From: Limnochorda pilosa
GTDB lineage: Bacteria > Bacillota > Limnochordia > Limnochordales > Limnochordaceae
Length of the DNA stretch: 64,000 nt
Reading direction: 5' to 3'
NCBI RefSeq assembly: GCF_001544015.1
Contig: NZ_AP014924.1
Coordinates: forward strand, 620,001-684,000
Under the pieces are notes generated by a model. It searched no databases, was not told the origin of the DNA, and saw only the letters and a program-made list of their open reading frames with translations. Positions 61,261 to 64,000 of this stretch are shown piece after piece. Both the position numbers and the translations under genes were made by a program. Position 1 is the stretch's first letter. The number at the start of each line of letters is the position of its first letter.

Positions 61261-61818
61261 TCAGGCCGAGCCCTCGTTCCCCCTATCTCCTTCGCCCATC
61301 GGCACCTCCATGACCTGCACGCCCCAGCGGCGAAGCCAGGCCGCGGCGCGATCCACGGCTTCGGGAAGGGCCGCGGCCACGGCCGGGCTCAGCCCGGTTC
61401 CCAGCTGAAGCCAACCGGGAACCACGCCCACCAGCATCGCCCGGGCGGGCAGGCGCCCCCGCCAGAGCGCGAGGCCCAGGGCCTCCTCGAGCCCCACCTG
61501 GTGCTGTGAGAGCAGGGTGCCACCGCGGCGGGCCAGCTCGCCGGCGCTCAGCTCCACGATGGTGCCCGGCGGGCCCGGGCCGCGCACGGCGTCGAGCAAC
61601 ACCAGCTCGCTGGCCTCTTCCAGGTAGGCCAGGAGGTCCAGGCCACCCGTGCCGCCATCGACCGCAGCCACAGAGGGCTCGCAGCGGAAACGTCGGGCGA
61701 ACGCGGCTATGGCCTGGACGCCGAACCCGTCGTCGCCGTAGAGGGGGTTTCCGAGGCCCATCACCAGGGCGCGGCGCACTGGCGGCTCCCTACGGGCCCG
61801 GCTCGCGGGGGTGGCCAC
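61261..61818 (-). CDS. hyaD: hydrogenase maturation endopeptidase (HyaD/HybD type)
   Basis: A 185-aa protease that removes the C-terminal peptide of the large subunit after nickel insertion. The nickel-sensing residues are in ALVMGLGNPLYGDDGFGVQA (second Asp group), LLDAVRGPGPPGTIVE (Asp) and LLSQHQVGLEEAL (His). GTG start at 61818 without a strong binding site. It follows the cytochrome b gene by 13 bases. The neighbouring large subunit has the expected cleavable tail, so this is its likely processing enzyme. Confidence 0.94.
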   Translation of the reverse strand: MATPASRARREPPVRRALVMGLGNPLYGDDGFGVQAIAAFARRFRCEPSVAAVDGGTGGLDLLAYLEEASELVLLDAVRGPGPPGTIVELSAGELARRGGTLLSQHQVGLEEALGLALWRGRLPARAMLVGVVPGWLQLGTGLSPAVAAALPEAVDRAAAWLRRWGVQVMEVPMGEGDRGNEGSA

Positions 61819-61831
61819 GCCTGTGCCCCCG

Positions 61832-62563
61832 CTAGCGGCCCGAAGAAGGGCCGGCCGCCCCCGCCCGCGGCGAACCGGAACCGGCTCCGGGACGGCCCTG
61901 CGCGCCCCCGCCCTGGCAGAAGTAGTACCCGCTGATCATGGACGAGATCAGCCCCCGCCGGGCGCCCACGTCGATACGCACCACCTGGTACACATGGAGC
62001 ACCACCCAGAGCGGGAAGAACCACGCGATCAGGTGGTGCCAGTACTGCACGGTCCGCGGCCCGCCGGCGAGAGGGATCGTCCAGCCCGCGAGACGCCCCA
62101 GGACGCCCTGCGGGTTCACCTCACCGTAAAGCGAGAACCCGGTGACCACCATGAACACCGCGGCGGTGAAAAGGAGCCCGTGCATCATGCGGGCCAGCTG
62201 GTCGTGGCCGGGGAGCTCCTGGTCAATCTCCGGGCGGGCCGCCAGGAGCTCGCGGGCGTGGTGTCCCACCGAGCGCCAGGCGTCGCGGCTCCAGAACCGG
62301 AAGACGTTCTTGGCGTGCTCGTTGCCGGCGAAGAACCAGTAGACCCGGAAGATCCAGTTGGCCAGGAAGACGTAGGCCGTGACGAAGTGGACGTATCGCA
62401 CCCAGCCCATGACGAAGGTCTCGTAGGCCTCTCCGGCCGGCCGGAGCACCGGCGACCCGATGTAGAGCCCCGTGGCGAAGAGCACGGTGATGCAGAGGGC
62501 GTTCACCCAGTGGAATATCCGTACGGGCCACTCCCACACGTAGAGGATCTGGCTGCCGTTCAC
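61832..62563 (-). CDS. hyaC: Ni/Fe-hydrogenase b-type cytochrome subunit
   Basis: A 243-aa dihaem membrane anchor that passes electrons from uptake hydrogenase to quinone. Four helices with haem-ligand His: VWEWPVRIFHWVNALCITVL, MGWVRYVHFVTAYVFLANWI, MMHGLLFTAAVFMVVTGFSL, and WHHLIAWFFPLWVVLHVYQV. The C-terminus after SGYYFCQGGG is Gly/Ser-rich and unordered. GTG at 62563 lies 15 bases after the large subunit stop, the usual order for group 1 hydrogenases. It shows that this enzyme is membrane-bound and respiratory. Confidence 0.96.
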   Translation of the reverse strand: MNGSQILYVWEWPVRIFHWVNALCITVLFATGLYIGSPVLRPAGEAYETFVMGWVRYVHFVTAYVFLANWIFRVYWFFAGNEHAKNVFRFWSRDAWRSVGHHARELLAARPEIDQELPGHDQLARMMHGLLFTAAVFMVVTGFSLYGEVNPQGVLGRLAGWTIPLAGGPRTVQYWHHLIAWFFPLWVVLHVYQVVRIDVGARRGLISSMISGYYFCQGGGAQGRPGAGSGSPRAGAAGPSSGR

Positions 62564-62578
62564 GGGAATCCCCCCTGT

Positions 62579-64000
62579 CTACAGAACCTGCACCCGGACC
62601 CCCTCCCGACCCTCCGGGTCCACCACGTGGACGGAGCAGGCGAGGCAAGGGTCGAAGGAGTGGATGGTGCGCAGGATCTCCAGAGGCTGATCGTCCACCG
62701 CGACGGGGTTGTCCATCATGGCCGCCTCGAAGGCGCCGCGCTGCCCCTGGGCGTCCCGCGGGGAGCCGTTCCAGGTGGTGGGGACCACCGCCTGGTAGGC
62801 GGCGATCTTCCCGTCGCGGATGTGGATCCAGTGCCCCAGGGCGCCGCGAGGCGCCTCGGTGATGCCGATCCCCTGGGCTTCCCTGGGCCAGGTGGACGGC
62901 TCCCAGCGCTCGTGGTTCACGGTGACGCGGCGGCCGTCCCTCACGTTGGCGACCAGCTGGTCGTAGAAGCTCTGGAGCCACCGTACGGCCAGTTGCGTCT
63001 CCAGGGCCCGGGCCAGGGTGCGCCCCAGGGTGGAGAAGAGCGCCTCCGGGGGCAGCCCCAGGCGGCCGAGGCTCTCATCCACCAGCTGACGCACGTCGTC
63101 CCGGCCGTGGGCGTAGGCCACCACCACCCGGGCCAGGGGACCCACCTCCATGGGAATGCCTTTCCAGCGGGGTGACTTGAGCCAGCTGTACTTGGCGGAG
63201 GTTTCCAGGGCCTCGTAAGGCGGCCGGGGCCCCGTGTAGTTGAACCGGGTCTCGCCCTCCCAGGGGTGCAGGCCGGCGTCGTCGCCCCGGCTGTACGCGT
63301 ACCAGGAGTGAGTCACGAATTCCTGGATCTGCTCGGGGTCCTTCAGGTCCACCTCGTGGACCTCGTTCAAGTTCTTCCCCAGCACCACGCCGCGGGGCAG
63401 AAGGTAGCTCCCCGGCTCCCGGATGTCGGTCTGGGGCAGGTCCCCGTACGCCAGGTAGTTGCCCAGACCGCCGCCCCAGAGGTCGCCGGCGTAGAAACGG
63501 CCGATGGCCAGCACGTCGGGCAGGTAGACCTGCTCCACCATCTCCTGGGCCTGCTTGATGAGGGTGCCCACCAGGGCCAGCCGCTCGGCGTTGACGGCAG
63601 AGGGATCCTCAGGGTCCAGCGAGACGGGCACGCCGCCCACCAGGTAGTTGGGATGGGGGTTCTTGCCCCCGAAGACGGCGTGGATCTTGACGATCTCCTT
63701 CTGCCACTCCAGCGCCTCCAGGTAGTGGGCCACGGCCATCAGGTTCGCCTCGGGCGGCAGCCGGTAGGCCGGGTGACCCCAGTAGCCGTTGGCGAAAGGC
63801 CCAAGCTGGCCGCCGGAGGCGAAGCGCTTCAGCCGCTCCTGCAGGTCCCGGAAGTACCCGGGCGAGGATCGGGGCCAGGACGAGATGCTGGCCGCGAGCC
63901 GGCTGGTCGCCTCGGGGTCGGCTTCCAGGGCGCTGAGCACGTCCACCCAGTCGAAGGCGTGGAGGTGGTAGAAGTGGACCACGTGGTCGTGGACCATGAG
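62579..64000 (-). CDS. hyaB: [NiFe] hydrogenase large subunit, group 1, 5' end outside window
   Basis: About 470 C-terminal residues of the catalytic subunit of a membrane-bound uptake hydrogenase. The visible part begins with HFYHLHAFDWVDVLSAL, typical of group 1 enzymes roughly 110 residues from the start; the first nickel motif (RxCGxC) and the small subunit gene must lie beyond the right edge. The second nickel motif, FDPCLACSVH, is at the C-terminus with Cys, not selenocysteine. It is followed by a 15-residue tail (VVDPEGREGVRVQVL) for removal by the HyaD-type endopeptidase. It is the first visible gene of the minus-strand hydrogenase-nickel operon. Confidence 0.96.
   Translation of the reverse strand, partial: LMVHDHVVHFYHLHAFDWVDVLSALEADPEATSRLAASISSWPRSSPGYFRDLQERLKRFASGGQLGPFANGYWGHPAYRLPPEANLMAVAHYLEALEWQKEIVKIHAVFGGKNPHPNYLVGGVPVSLDPEDPSAVNAERLALVGTLIKQAQEMVEQVYLPDVLAIGRFYAGDLWGGGLGNYLAYGDLPQTDIREPGSYLLPRGVVLGKNLNEVHEVDLKDPEQIQEFVTHSWYAYSRGDDAGLHPWEGETRFNYTGPRPPYEALETSAKYSWLKSPRWKGIPMEVGPLARVVVAYAHGRDDVRQLVDESLGRLGLPPEALFSTLGRTLARALETQLAVRWLQSFYDQLVANVRDGRRVTVNHERWEPSTWPREAQGIGITEAPRGALGHWIHIRDGKIAAYQAVVPTTWNGSPRDAQGQRGAFEAAMMDNPVAVDDQPLEILRTIHSFDPCLACSVHVVDPEGREGVRVQVL

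Noticed and set aside
62579-62660. Selenocysteine in the hydrogenase large subunit
   Set aside because: The C-terminal nickel motif DPCLACSVH is encoded with cysteine codons.

Overview
The window is GC-rich, densely coded bacterial DNA with many GTG and TTG starts and strong AGGAGG-type ribosome binding sites. Spore germination genes (gerA/B/C type) point to an endospore-forming Firmicute relative. A LolA-like carrier, two LolCE/FtsX-type permeases, a predicted beta-barrel with a C-terminal Phe, and solute-binding proteins without lipid anchors all point to a diderm envelope. High GC, spores and an outer membrane together fit the class Limnochordia best. That placement is inference, not a database result.

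Layout. 0-5 kb: an iron-sulfur electron-transfer protein (reading off the left edge), a small coiled-coil ORF, an aldo/keto reductase and an MFS transporter. 5-10.6 kb: a germination operon whose first gene fuses a sulfide:quinone-reductase-like flavoprotein to a complete GerA subunit, followed by GerB, GerC and a small D-type membrane protein. 10.7-12.9 kb: glutaminyl-tRNA synthetase and a zincin-like protein on the minus strand. 13.1-17.9 kb: a selenocysteine formate dehydrogenase operon in which the catalytic subunit is split and re-ordered; the Mo4Fe4S domain sits at the end of the third gene. 18-21.7 kb: msrA and an MBL hydrolase, then a gene graveyard (malG and glycosidase remnants, a DUF4160/DUF2442 pair, frameshifted AlkD-like and nucleotidyltransferase-like genes). 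21.7-26.8 kb: a peptide-binding protein, an M20 peptidase, type II NADH dehydrogenase and a divergent GbsR/MarR regulator. 27-33.6 kb: a radical SAM protein and a Lol/MacB-like export cluster ending in the predicted barrel. 33.5-38.1 kb: cytochrome bd oxidase, a cupredoxin and a Tat-exported sulfite oxidase. 38.4-46 kb: peptidase, phosphoesterase, LysE exporter, DUF134/DUF5320 pair, YvlD/SHOCT-like membrane-stress genes, rhodanese and a nucleoside phosphorylase. 46-51.7 kb: a peptide/nickel-type ABC operon with a fused double ATPase. 51.9-52.4 kb: a MazE-like antitoxin with a broken Doc toxin. 52.4-64 kb: one long minus-strand operon reading large hydrogenase subunit, cytochrome b, endopeptidase, hypA, B, C, D, E, F, then an ECF nickel transporter (Q, O, M, N).

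The genes describe a facultative chemotrophic spore former. It takes electrons from H2, formate (to NAD), NADH and reduced sulfur compounds (sulfite oxidase, rhodanese, SQR-like domain) and can pass them to a high-affinity bd oxidase. The hydrogenase operon carries its own nickel uptake and metal-centre assembly genes. The two most unusual items are the SQR-GerA fusion, which suggests redox- or sulfide-coupled germination, and the permuted split selenoprotein formate dehydrogenase. I found no tRNA, rRNA, CRISPR array or intact insertion sequence.
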